From the NCBI RefSeq assembly GCF_035958815.1, contig NZ_CP108383.1, positions 2,170,001 through 2,234,000 on the forward strand: a stretch of 64,000 nucleotides of DNA. Direction: 5' to 3'. Positions 40,596 through 51,012 of the stretch are shown here, piece after piece; position 1 is the stretch's first letter, and each line of letters opens with the position of its first letter. Made by a program: the position numbers and the translations under genes. The notes beneath the pieces were generated by a model, which saw nothing but the letters and a program-made list of their open reading frames with translations, made no database searches and was not told the DNA's origin. Source of the stretch: Nocardia sp. NBC_01327 (lineage in GTDB: Bacteria > Actinomycetota > Actinomycetes > Mycobacteriales > Mycobacteriaceae).

Positions 40596-42407
40596 ATGAC
40601 GAATCGCTCCACAGTCGGCCGGCCCGCCACCATGTGCGCCGCATTCCAGGAGACGGTGCGCCGCTATCCGGATGAGATCGCGTTGCGCACCAGTGGTGAC
40701 GCGGTCACCCTCACCTGGCGGCAGTACGCCGATCGGGTGCGGGCCATTGCCGCGGGCCTGGCCGGACTGGGTGTGGGCTCCGGCGACACGGTGGCGATCA
40801 TGCTCACCAATCGGCCCGAATTCCACCTGTGCGACACCGCGATTCTGCATATCGGGGCGACGCCGTTCTCGACGTACAACACCAATCCGGCCGAAGCCAT
40901 CGCCTACCAGTTCGAGAACGCGGGCAACCGGGTGATCATCTGCGAACGCCAGTTCCTGCCCACGGTGCTGGCGGCCCGGAAGCTGGGCGGCAGGGTCGAG
41001 CACGTGGTGTGTGTCGACGATCCGGGGGAACAGGAATCGGGGGGCGCCGCGGTGGGCGTCCTCGGGTTGGATCAGGTGGTGGCGGCCCCGGCCGGGGACT
41101 TCGACTTCGATGCGGCCTGGCGCACGGTCGGCGCGGACGATCTGCTCACCATCGTCTATACCTCCGGCACCACCGGCCCGCCTAAGGGCGTCGAGCTGAC
41201 CCATCGCAACTTCATCGAAAATGCGCGTGTGGCAGCTGAATTCGATGGTCTGAGCCCGACCGACCGGATCATCTCGTATCTGCCCGACGCGCACGCGGCC
41301 AATCGCTGGCTCGCCCACTACAGCAGCATGCTGTTCGGTGTACAGATCACCACGGTCTCCGATATGAAGGTGATCCTGACCGCGCTGACCGAGGTCCGGC
41401 CCACCGTGTTCCTGGGCGTGCCCCGGGTGTGGGTGAAGCTGAAGGCCGCGCTCGAATCGGCCATCGAGGACGATCCCAGTCCGGTGCGAAAGCACCTGGC
41501 GCGCTGGGCGATCGGCGTCGGCCGCGCGCGGGCGCGCGCGGCATCGGCCGGTCGGCCGCTCGGCGCATTGGACGCGGTGCGGTACGCGCTGGCGGACCGG
41601 CTGGTGCTCTCGCGGGTGCGCACCAGGCTGGGCCTGGATCGTCTGCGGATGGGCGTCACCGGCGCCGCCCCGATCCCCGCCGAGGTGCACGAGTTCGTGC
41701 TGGGACTCGGCCTGCTGCTCTGCGAGGGGTGGGGCATGAGCGAATGCACTGCCGCGATATCGCTCAACCGGCCGGAGCGAATCAAACTGGGCACGGTCGG
41801 CACTCCCGTGCCCGGTGCCGAAGTGCGTATTGCCGCCGATGGCGAACTGCTGGTACGCGGACCCATGGTCATGCGCGGGTATCGCAACGATCCTGAGAAG
41901 ACCGCGGAGACAGTCGATTCCGATGGCTGGCTGCACACCGGAGATATTGGTGAGATCGACGACGAGGGATATATCAAGATCGTCGACCGCAAGAAGGAAC
42001 TCATTATCAACGCGGCCGGAAAGAACATGTCACCGGCCAATATCGAGAACGCCCTGACCGCCCACGGTCCACTGATCGGCACCGCCGTCGCAATCGGCGA
42101 ACAACGCCCCTACAACGTCGCACTGATCTGTCTCGACCCCGAAGCCGCCGCCGCCTTCGCCGCCAAACACAGCCTCCCCGACACCTCGCTCGCCACGCTG
42201 TCCACCCACCCCCGTGTGCGCGAGGCCCTGCAGTCGGGCATCGACGCCGCCAACGCGAAACTTTCCAGGGTCGAACAAATTAAGAAATTCGCTGTCCTGC
42301 AAGAGATCTGGGAACCAGGAAGCCAACACCTCACCCCGACGAACAAACTCAAACGCAAACCCATCGCCACCGACTATGCGTCGCTCATCGACGACCTGTA
42401 CCGATAG
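40596..42407 (+). CDS. Long-chain fatty acid--CoA ligase (FadD family)
   Basis: A 603-residue AMP-forming acyl-CoA synthetase. The P-loop-like motif is TIVYTSGTTGPPKGVELTH. The A5 region is CEGWGMSECTAAIS, and LHTGDIGEIDDEGYIKIVDR and NAAGKNMSPANIENAL are the hinge and C-terminal motifs. Its length and the 'very long chain' family features match bubblegum-type ligases. The ATG at 40596 follows GAGGACG; a GTG at 40548 overlaps the SDR stop and is an alternative. It would activate the acid entering the cluster's degradation pathway. Confidence 0.92.
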   Translation: MTNRSTVGRPATMCAAFQETVRRYPDEIALRTSGDAVTLTWRQYADRVRAIAAGLAGLGVGSGDTVAIMLTNRPEFHLCDTAILHIGATPFSTYNTNPAEAIAYQFENAGNRVIICERQFLPTVLAARKLGGRVEHVVCVDDPGEQESGGAAVGVLGLDQVVAAPAGDFDFDAAWRTVGADDLLTIVYTSGTTGPPKGVELTHRNFIENARVAAEFDGLSPTDRIISYLPDAHAANRWLAHYSSMLFGVQITTVSDMKVILTALTEVRPTVFLGVPRVWVKLKAALESAIEDDPSPVRKHLARWAIGVGRARARAASAGRPLGALDAVRYALADRLVLSRVRTRLGLDRLRMGVTGAAPIPAEVHEFVLGLGLLLCEGWGMSECTAAISLNRPERIKLGTVGTPVPGAEVRIAADGELLVRGPMVMRGYRNDPEKTAETVDSDGWLHTGDIGEIDDEGYIKIVDRKKELIINAAGKNMSPANIENALTAHGPLIGTAVAIGEQRPYNVALICLDPEAAAAFAAKHSLPDTSLATLSTHPRVREALQSGIDAANAKLSRVEQIKKFAVLQEIWEPGSQHLTPTNKLKRKPIATDYASLIDDLYR

Positions 42408-42535
42408 CGGATTTTCCGTGGTGGCGATGGGGTCTGTGTGCGGGTCTGGGACACTGGTCGAGCGACTGCACCGCTGACTGCTCCACTTCTCGTAGGCAAT
42501 CGACCGCCGATCGTTGACCACGGAGGGAAGCCGCG

Positions 42536-44263
42536 ATGTCCTTGTCAACCAGCCCGAACCCCGCTGTTCGCATGCCCCGTGCCATCGCCGACGACTACAT
42601 TCGCGCGTTGGCCACGATGGACGCCTACCTTGCGGTGCGCACGGGGCTCGACACCGCTGACGGCAAGCTTCCGGACCTGTCGCCGGACGGCCTGGCCGCT
42701 GTCGCGGACCTGGCGCGGCGAACACTCGCCGATCTGGATGCCGCCGAGAAATCCGGGCAGGTCACCGACGCGGGGGAGCAGCGCTGCGGGAAGCTGCTCC
42801 GGGAGCGTCTGACCATCGAGGTGACATTGCGCGACGCCGGTGAGGACCGGCGATCGGTACTGCCGTTCAATGTCCTCACTTTGACCGCGCCCTCGGCATC
42901 ACCGCTGATGGGTTTGCGCGATATTTTCACGTTGATGCCGACCGGTACCCCCGAGCAATGGGAGGTCATCGGGCGGCGGATGGCGAACATCCCGACCGCG
43001 CTGCAGCAGTACCGATCGACATTGGCCGACGCGATGGACCGCGACCTACTGTGCGGCCCGAGGCAGGTGGCCGAGGTGCTCGATGCGCTGGGGCAGATGG
43101 TCGCCGGTGGCGGAGGCTGGTTCGGCGAATTCGCCTCCGGCGCACCGGAATCGGTGCGATCGGAAGTCGGTGCGGCAGCGAAGGCTGCGAGTGCCGCGAT
43201 GGCCGAGATGAAGGACTGGCTGGACCGGAGCTATGTGCCCGCCGCAGCTGGGCAGCCGGACACGGTGGGGCCGGAGAGGTACGCGCACTGGGTCCGGTAC
43301 TGGTGCGGCACCGACCTGGACCTCGCCGAAGCCTACGGTTGGGCGTGGGAGCAGTTCACCGCGGTCGAGGCCCAGATGCGGCAGGTCGCCGACACGGTGC
43401 GACCAGGTTCGACACCCTTGCAGGCCATGGCATGGCTGGACGAGCACGGTGAGGCCTACGACGGCACCGCCGCGATTCGCGGCTACCTGCAGCAGCAGAT
43501 CGATCGGGCGATCACCGACATGCAGGGCAAGTACTTCGACCTCGCCGCACCGCTGTTGAAGGTCGAGGCGATGATCGCCCCCGCCGGCGCCTCGGCCGCC
43601 GCCCCCTACTACAGCCCACCCGCTGTCGACTTCTCCCGCCCGGGCCGGACCTGGCTGCCGACCGGCGGCAAGACCCGGTTCCCGATCTGGCGTCTGGTCG
43701 ACCTGTGGTACCACGAAAGCGTCCCGGGTCATCACATTCAGCTGGGCCAGTGGACCTACCTGGCAAAGGAATTGACGATCTATCAGAGCACCATGGGTTT
43801 CGTTGCCGCCAATGCCGAGGGCTGGGCGATGTACGCGGAGCAGTTCATGGACGAACTGGGCTACTACGACAAGGATCCGGCCGTGCGCCTGGGCTATCTC
43901 AACGCACAGATGCAGCGCATTCAGCGCGTCATCATCGACATCGGCATGCACGCGGGTATGAGTTTCCCCGCCTCGGCTCCGATGCTCGCCGGCCGGCCGG
44001 TGAACCCGAAGAACGCCCGGGAATTCTTCGGGGCCTACTGCGGGCTTCCCGGCGACCAGCTCGACGCCGAGATCATCCGCTACCTGAGCCTGCCCGGACA
44101 GGCCATCACCTACAAACTCGGCCAGCGGGTCTGGCTCGCAGGCCGAGACGCGGCACGCAAAGCCCACGGCGCAGCCTTCGACCTGAAAGCCTGGCACATG
44201 GCGGCGGTCTCCCAGGGCTCCCTGGGACTGGACGAACTCGCAACCGAACTGGCCGCGCTCTGA
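42536..44263 (+). CDS. DUF885 family zinc metallopeptidase-like protein
   Basis: A 575-residue protein behind GGAGGGAAG. The zinc-binding HExxx-GHH signature is VDLWYHESVPGHHIQLGQ, followed by AANAEGWAMYAEQFMDELG with the third ligand Glu, as in M32/DUF885 carboxypeptidase-like proteins. No signal peptide is visible, so it is probably cytoplasmic. The physiological substrate of the family is unknown. It ends at a strong terminator. Confidence 0.87.
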   Translation: MSLSTSPNPAVRMPRAIADDYIRALATMDAYLAVRTGLDTADGKLPDLSPDGLAAVADLARRTLADLDAAEKSGQVTDAGEQRCGKLLRERLTIEVTLRDAGEDRRSVLPFNVLTLTAPSASPLMGLRDIFTLMPTGTPEQWEVIGRRMANIPTALQQYRSTLADAMDRDLLCGPRQVAEVLDALGQMVAGGGGWFGEFASGAPESVRSEVGAAAKAASAAMAEMKDWLDRSYVPAAAGQPDTVGPERYAHWVRYWCGTDLDLAEAYGWAWEQFTAVEAQMRQVADTVRPGSTPLQAMAWLDEHGEAYDGTAAIRGYLQQQIDRAITDMQGKYFDLAAPLLKVEAMIAPAGASAAAPYYSPPAVDFSRPGRTWLPTGGKTRFPIWRLVDLWYHESVPGHHIQLGQWTYLAKELTIYQSTMGFVAANAEGWAMYAEQFMDELGYYDKDPAVRLGYLNAQMQRIQRVIIDIGMHAGMSFPASAPMLAGRPVNPKNAREFFGAYCGLPGDQLDAEIIRYLSLPGQAITYKLGQRVWLAGRDAARKAHGAAFDLKAWHMAAVSQGSLGLDELATELAAL

Positions 44264-44269
44264 TACGAA

Positions 44270-44309
44270 GGAAGCCCTGACCAGTTTTACCTGGTCAGGG
44301 CTTCCTTGT
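44270..44309. terminator. Bidirectional terminator between the DUF885 gene and tRNA-Lys
   Basis: A perfect 17-bp stem (GGAAGCCCTGACCAG / CTGGTCAGGGCTTCC plus two A-T pairs) with a 6-nt loop. It serves the plus-strand DUF885 gene and the minus-strand tRNA, whose 3' end is two bases away. Confidence 0.85.
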
Positions 44310-44311
44310 TG

Positions 44312-44384
<73 letters not shown>

Positions 44385-44687
44385 ATGCTTGTGCATTGGG
44401 GTCTCTGCCTTGCGGCTTCGGCCTCTCTGCGGTGCGGAAGAAACATTAACAGGCTCTGCGTGGAAAAGTGAAATCGTATCCCTGAGCTGCGGTTTTGTTG
44501 GGTGGGAAGATCTCTCGGGGGAGTGTTAACGAATCGGGGGGTGGTGGGGATGAAACGGTCGAGCCCTGCGAGGGTGGGGCGGTGCTGGTGCGTGGTCGCT
44601 CCCGGCGGGCATGGTGGTCCAGCAGACGTGGTCGGGGCCGAATGCGCTCGGTGACGACTACGTACCGAGACGTGAAGTGGGGTTGTA
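44385..44687 (+). other. 303-bp gene-free leader of the L,D-transpeptidase gene
   Basis: No ORF is convincing. The stretch is G-rich on the plus strand, with TTAACGAATCGGGGG near its middle and no ideal ribosome-binding site (GTGGGGTTGTA before the ATG). It holds the promoters of tRNA-Lys and the transpeptidase. A structured leader is possible, but I cannot assign it to a riboswitch family. Confidence 0.4.
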
Positions 44688-45905
44688 ATGAGAGTTGGGC
44701 AGGGCCGGAACCGCTCCAGGCAGTGGCGGGGATCGGCCGCACTCTTGTCGGTGCTCGCGCTTGCGCTGGTGGCGTGCACTTCCGGGAACTCGGCGAAGGA
44801 TTCCGGGTCGGTGGCCATCGATTCGAATCCGGTCAGTGAGCTGGTGAAGCCGAAGCTGATATCGCCGGTGAAGGATGGTGATCGCGGGGTTTCGCCGGGT
44901 GATCCGCTGGTGCTGCGGGTCGAGGACGGCAAGCTCACGAATGTGGCGCTGACCAATCCGGACGGTAAGACGGTGGCGGGGGAGTTGGCTCCGGACGGGC
45001 TGACCTGGAAGTCCACCGAGCAGTTGGGCTTTGCGCGCACCTACAGGCTCGCGGTGGAAGCCATCGGCCTCGGCGGTGCGACCACCTCGACTATGAGTTT
45101 CAGCACGATTTCGCCGAACAATCGCACGCACCCGTACCTGCTGCCCGCCGAGAACGAGGTGGTGGGCATCGGCCAGCCGGTGGCCGTGCAGTTCGACGAG
45201 AACATTCCGGACCGCAGGGCCGCGCAGAACGCGATCAAAATCACCACCACACCGGCAGTGGAGGGCGCCTTCTACTGGGTGAACAATCGCGAAGTGCGTT
45301 GGCGCCCAGAGCATTTCTGGGCTCCGGGCACCCGGGTCGATATCAATGTGCACGTGTACGGCAAAGATCTGGGCAACGGTCTGGTCGGCGATTCCGACAT
45401 CACCTCGAACTTCACCGTCGGCGATGCGACGGTCTTCACCGCGGACGACAACACCAAGATGGTGACGGTGGAGATGAACGGCGAAGTGGTCAAGACCATG
45501 CCGACCTCCATGGGTAAGAACAGCGCGCCCACCGACAACGGCATCTATATCGTCGGCGACAAGTTCGACAAGATCATCATGGATTCCTCCACCTACGGCG
45601 TCCCGGTGAGCTCGCCCAATGGCTACAAGACGCCGGTCGACTGGGCGACCCGGATCTCCTACTCCGGCATCTTCTTCCATTCGGCGCCCTGGTCGGTGGG
45701 GCAGCAGGGCTACAGCAATACCAGCCACGGCTGCCTGAATCTGAGCCCGGAGAACGCGCACTGGGTATACAACAATGCCAAGCGCGGCGACATCACCATC
45801 GTCAAGAACACCGTCGGCGGCACCCTGTCGGGCGTGGACGGACTCGGCGACTGGAATGTGTCGTGGCCGCAGTGGAAGGCCGGCAACGCCGACGACAATC
45901 GCTGA
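44688..45905 (+). CDS. L,D-transpeptidase lipoprotein (Ldt)
   Basis: A 405-residue cell-wall enzyme that makes 3-3 crosslinks in peptidoglycan. The signal peptide ends in a lipobox LVAC with C30 as the lipidated residue. Two Ig-like domains follow (about 50-240) and then the YkuD catalytic domain. The active site is SHGCLNLSP with H347 and C349. The layout matches mycobacterial LdtMt2/LdtB-type enzymes, which resist most beta-lactams except carbapenems. It is monocistronic and ends at a clear hairpin. Confidence 0.93.
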   Translation: MRVGQGRNRSRQWRGSAALLSVLALALVACTSGNSAKDSGSVAIDSNPVSELVKPKLISPVKDGDRGVSPGDPLVLRVEDGKLTNVALTNPDGKTVAGELAPDGLTWKSTEQLGFARTYRLAVEAIGLGGATTSTMSFSTISPNNRTHPYLLPAENEVVGIGQPVAVQFDENIPDRRAAQNAIKITTTPAVEGAFYWVNNREVRWRPEHFWAPGTRVDINVHVYGKDLGNGLVGDSDITSNFTVGDATVFTADDNTKMVTVEMNGEVVKTMPTSMGKNSAPTDNGIYIVGDKFDKIIMDSSTYGVPVSSPNGYKTPVDWATRISYSGIFFHSAPWSVGQQGYSNTSHGCLNLSPENAHWVYNNAKRGDITIVKNTVGGTLSGVDGLGDWNVSWPQWKAGNADDNR

Positions 45906-45919
45906 GGCGGGCAAAAGAT

Positions 45920-45949
45920 AAGGGGCGCCGGTGAAAACCGGCGCCCCTT
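45920..45949. terminator. Bidirectional terminator after the L,D-transpeptidase gene
   Basis: A perfect 13-bp stem (AAGGGGCGCCGGT / ACCGGCGCCCCTT) closed by a GAAA tetraloop, with flanking A and T bases, between two convergent genes. Confidence 0.88.
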
Positions 45950-45983
45950 CTTCGTGCTCGATGATGCTCTGCGAACCGCGGTA

Positions 45984-46349
45984 CTACAGGCTGGGCAATC
46001 CCAGATTGCCGCCACCGGTCAGGCTGCCGCAGCCGAGGCCGGCCGTGCCGACAATGGTGGATGCGCTGCCGGTGACCGCGCACAATGTCTTGAAATTGCC
46101 GAGCAGCAGCTTGTCGAGATTGGGGATTCCGAAGGATCCCGTGCCGGTCGACCCCGTGGTCGCCAGCCCTCCCGCGCTGCCGGTCTTGGCGGACCCGGAC
46201 GCCGAACCGGTGACCGAGGCCTCCAGCGGATCGCCCGTGGTCGTGGTGGTGGATGCGTCCGTGAGGGTGATTTCCGCGGAGGCGACAGCGGGAGCTGCGG
46301 TCATGATGGCTGCGGTGGCTAGCAGAGTCGTTACGGCCGAACGCTTCAC
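45984..46349 (-). CDS. Small secreted protein, function unknown
   Basis: 121 residues from GTG 46349 with AAGGAAG upstream. Residues 1-29 form a signal peptide (LLATAAIMTAAPAVASA). The mature part is rich in Gly, Ser and Thr (ASVTGSASGSAKTGS), with two cysteines (LCAVTGS, LGCGSLT), and ends GGNLGLPSL. It resembles the many short exported Gly/Ser-rich proteins of Nocardia and shows no motif. Surface location is likely. Confidence 0.68.
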   Translation of the reverse strand: MKRSAVTTLLATAAIMTAAPAVASAEITLTDASTTTTTGDPLEASVTGSASGSAKTGSAGGLATTGSTGTGSFGIPNLDKLLLGNFKTLCAVTGSASTIVGTAGLGCGSLTGGGNLGLPSL

Positions 46350-46490
46350 GTGAGGGTCTTCCTTGATCGAGCGCGGGTCGGGGGCCCCGACTCCCCCTTT
46401 GTTGCCATGCAGTCTACGAAGATCACGTGGCCTGCGCCACAGTATCCAATACAGAGCTGTACAGGTCACAAGCGGATACGCCGCCGGTGA

Positions 46491-47135
46491 TCACCCGACA
46501 CGGGCGATGGCCCGCACGGGCGCTCCGTCGGCGCCGGGCAGATTGAGGGGGAACAGGGATACTTCTATGCCGAGGCCTTGCTGCTGTGCGTGGAGCACTT
46601 CGGCCAGGCCGGTGAGATTCTCGGCGATCACGGCATGAGCGCCGCACAGTATCCTATGGGACGGAATGTCTTGTGCCGGAGTCGGATCCACGCTCAGCGC
46701 ATCGATGCCCACGGTCCGTATCCCGGAGTCGACCAGGTAGCTCGCCGCCTCGGGCGTCAGATACGGATGTGCCAGGTAGGAGGGTGTTCCCCAGTGCTCC
46801 GACCAGCCGGTGGCGATCAGCACGATCTGCCCGGCGGCGATTCTGCCCTCGAAATACTCGCGCCCGATCGCAGCGCGCTCGGCCGACCCGCGGGCGTCCA
46901 CGACCACCGCGGGCCCGATGAACCGCTCCAGCGGCAGCGCGTCCAGTGTCGGCAGCGAGTCGTCTATATGGGCGGGCGCGTCCACATGCGTCCCGCTCTG
47001 CGACCCCATCCCCAGGTGCAGCACGTTCACACCATCCAGCGGGACCGTGAGGGCCGGGCGAATCCTCACCTCGGGATCGCCCGGATATACGGGCATCCCG
47101 CTCCGCAGCGGAACCGACAGATCGATGATGCGCAT
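46491..47135 (-). CDS. Cyclase family protein (kynurenine formamidase-like)
   Basis: A 214-residue metal-dependent hydrolase of the cyclase/KynB fold. Its metal-binding motif is GSQSGTHVDAPAHI, with HxxxDxxxH spacing. It starts IIDLSVPLRSGMPVYPGDPE as the family does. Members hydrolyse N-formylkynurenine, isatin or related amides. No tryptophan-catabolism genes are adjacent, so the substrate is open. It diverges from furA. Confidence 0.82.
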   Translation of the reverse strand: MRIIDLSVPLRSGMPVYPGDPEVRIRPALTVPLDGVNVLHLGMGSQSGTHVDAPAHIDDSLPTLDALPLERFIGPAVVVDARGSAERAAIGREYFEGRIAAGQIVLIATGWSEHWGTPSYLAHPYLTPEAASYLVDSGIRTVGIDALSVDPTPAQDIPSHRILCGAHAVIAENLTGLAEVLHAQQQGLGIEVSLFPLNLPGADGAPVRAIARVG

Positions 47136-47232
47136 GGTCAGCCTCCGGGATGTCGATCGTGAATCGTAGGTAACTACGAAATTTCCGGTTTCGGAAGGGG
47201 TGAACATGGTTTGCGAAAACCATGACCACCAA

Positions 47233-47246
47233 GACTGGAATGAGTC
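47233..47246. promoter_or_regulatory. Candidate FurA box upstream of furA-katG
   Basis: GACTGGAATGAGTC is an inverted repeat of GACT and AGTC. Its position just upstream of a CATACT -10 (47246-47251) and of the furA GTG matches the operator known in mycobacterial furA promoters. Confidence 0.55.
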
Positions 47247-47258
47247 ATACTTCGGAAC

Positions 47259-49923
<2,665 letters not shown>

Positions 49924-49951
49924 TCGACTCTCGATAGGGTTCTGAACAAGG

Positions 49952-49985
49952 CAGCAGCCCCGGTCCGCAAGGGCCGGGGCTGCTG
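49952..49985 (+). terminator. Terminator after katG
   Basis: A perfect 12-bp stem (CAGCAGCCCCGG / CCGGGGCTGCTG) with a 10-nt loop, 29 nt after the katG stop. Confidence 0.8.
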
Positions 49986-50100
49986 TGTGCCGCGAGATCG
50001 CCCACCGATCGCACAGGAAGTGTCCAGCTGGTCGCCAGGGTGGCTGTTTACCCTGATTACGCGAGCTATTCGTGTCCGACGAGCCGAACGGAGCCGCACA

Positions 50101-50946
50101 ATGGCAGTCAGTAGGCGGTCGGTGATGCGGGCGGGGGATTTGCTGTGGGGGCGTGTGCACCGCATAGGTGAAGGCCGGGTGCCGCAGATCGAGTCGGCGC
50201 GGTCGCCGGGCGGTGCGCCCGTGGTGCTGTTGCACGGGCAGCCCGGTGATCGATCCGATTGGGACGCGGTCATCGCATGCCTGCCCGGTTCGATCGACGC
50301 CATGGCGCTGGACCGCCCGGGATACGGCGAGAACCCCTGTCCGGCAACAACTGTCGAGGACAATGCGCGCTGGCTGGTGGAGCGCCTGGAACGCGAGCAG
50401 ATCACCGATGCCGTTCTGGTCGGTCATTCCTACGGCGGCGGGGTCGCACTCGCGGCCGCCGCCATGGCCCCGGAGCGGGTGCGCGGCCTGGTGCTGCTCG
50501 CCAGTGTGGGGCCGGGCTGTCTGACACCCTGGGACACCATGCTGGCCGCACCCGTCGCCGGTCCGATGATCTCGGTGACCGCGTGGTCGCTGCTGCCCTG
50601 GCTGGCGCGCAGGTATCCGGATCACACCGCGAATCCCTCATGGCAGGCGCTGGCCGAGATCCACCATGCGCACGGTGCGGTGTGGCGCAGCTTCCTGTTC
50701 GAGCAGCGTGAACTCCGGCACGGTTTCGAGCGCTGGATCGCCGCGCTGCAGCAGGCCTCGGTGCCGACGCTGGTGGTCGCCGATTCGACCGACAAGGTGG
50801 TCCCCGTTGCCACCGCCCGGGCCCTGCACGAGCAGCTCCCGTGCTCGCGCCTGGAGCTGGTGCACGGCGGCGGTCATCAGCTGCCGCGCCGGATTCCGCA
50901 GGTCATCGCGGCGGCGATCGCCGACTTCGTCGAGTCGCTGGACTGA
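50101..50946 (+). CDS. Alpha/beta fold hydrolase
   Basis: A 281-residue hydrolase from ATG 50101. It has VVLLHGQPGDRSDW (oxyanion), VLVGHSYGGGVAL with the nucleophilic Ser, VADSTDKVVPV for the acid and HGGGHQLPRRIP for the His. A cap domain lies at about 150-210. Members include haloperoxidase-like esterases and epoxide hydrolases; nothing here fixes the substrate. Monocistronic. Confidence 0.85.
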   Translation: MAVSRRSVMRAGDLLWGRVHRIGEGRVPQIESARSPGGAPVVLLHGQPGDRSDWDAVIACLPGSIDAMALDRPGYGENPCPATTVEDNARWLVERLEREQITDAVLVGHSYGGGVALAAAAMAPERVRGLVLLASVGPGCLTPWDTMLAAPVAGPMISVTAWSLLPWLARRYPDHTANPSWQALAEIHHAHGAVWRSFLFEQRELRHGFERWIAALQQASVPTLVVADSTDKVVPVATARALHEQLPCSRLELVHGGGHQLPRRIPQVIAAAIADFVESLD

Positions 50947-51012
50947 AACGCTCGCAGCAACCTCACGGGTTGCTCCCAGGGCCCTCGCCGCTGGGGTTGC
51001 GTAAATAGTGAG

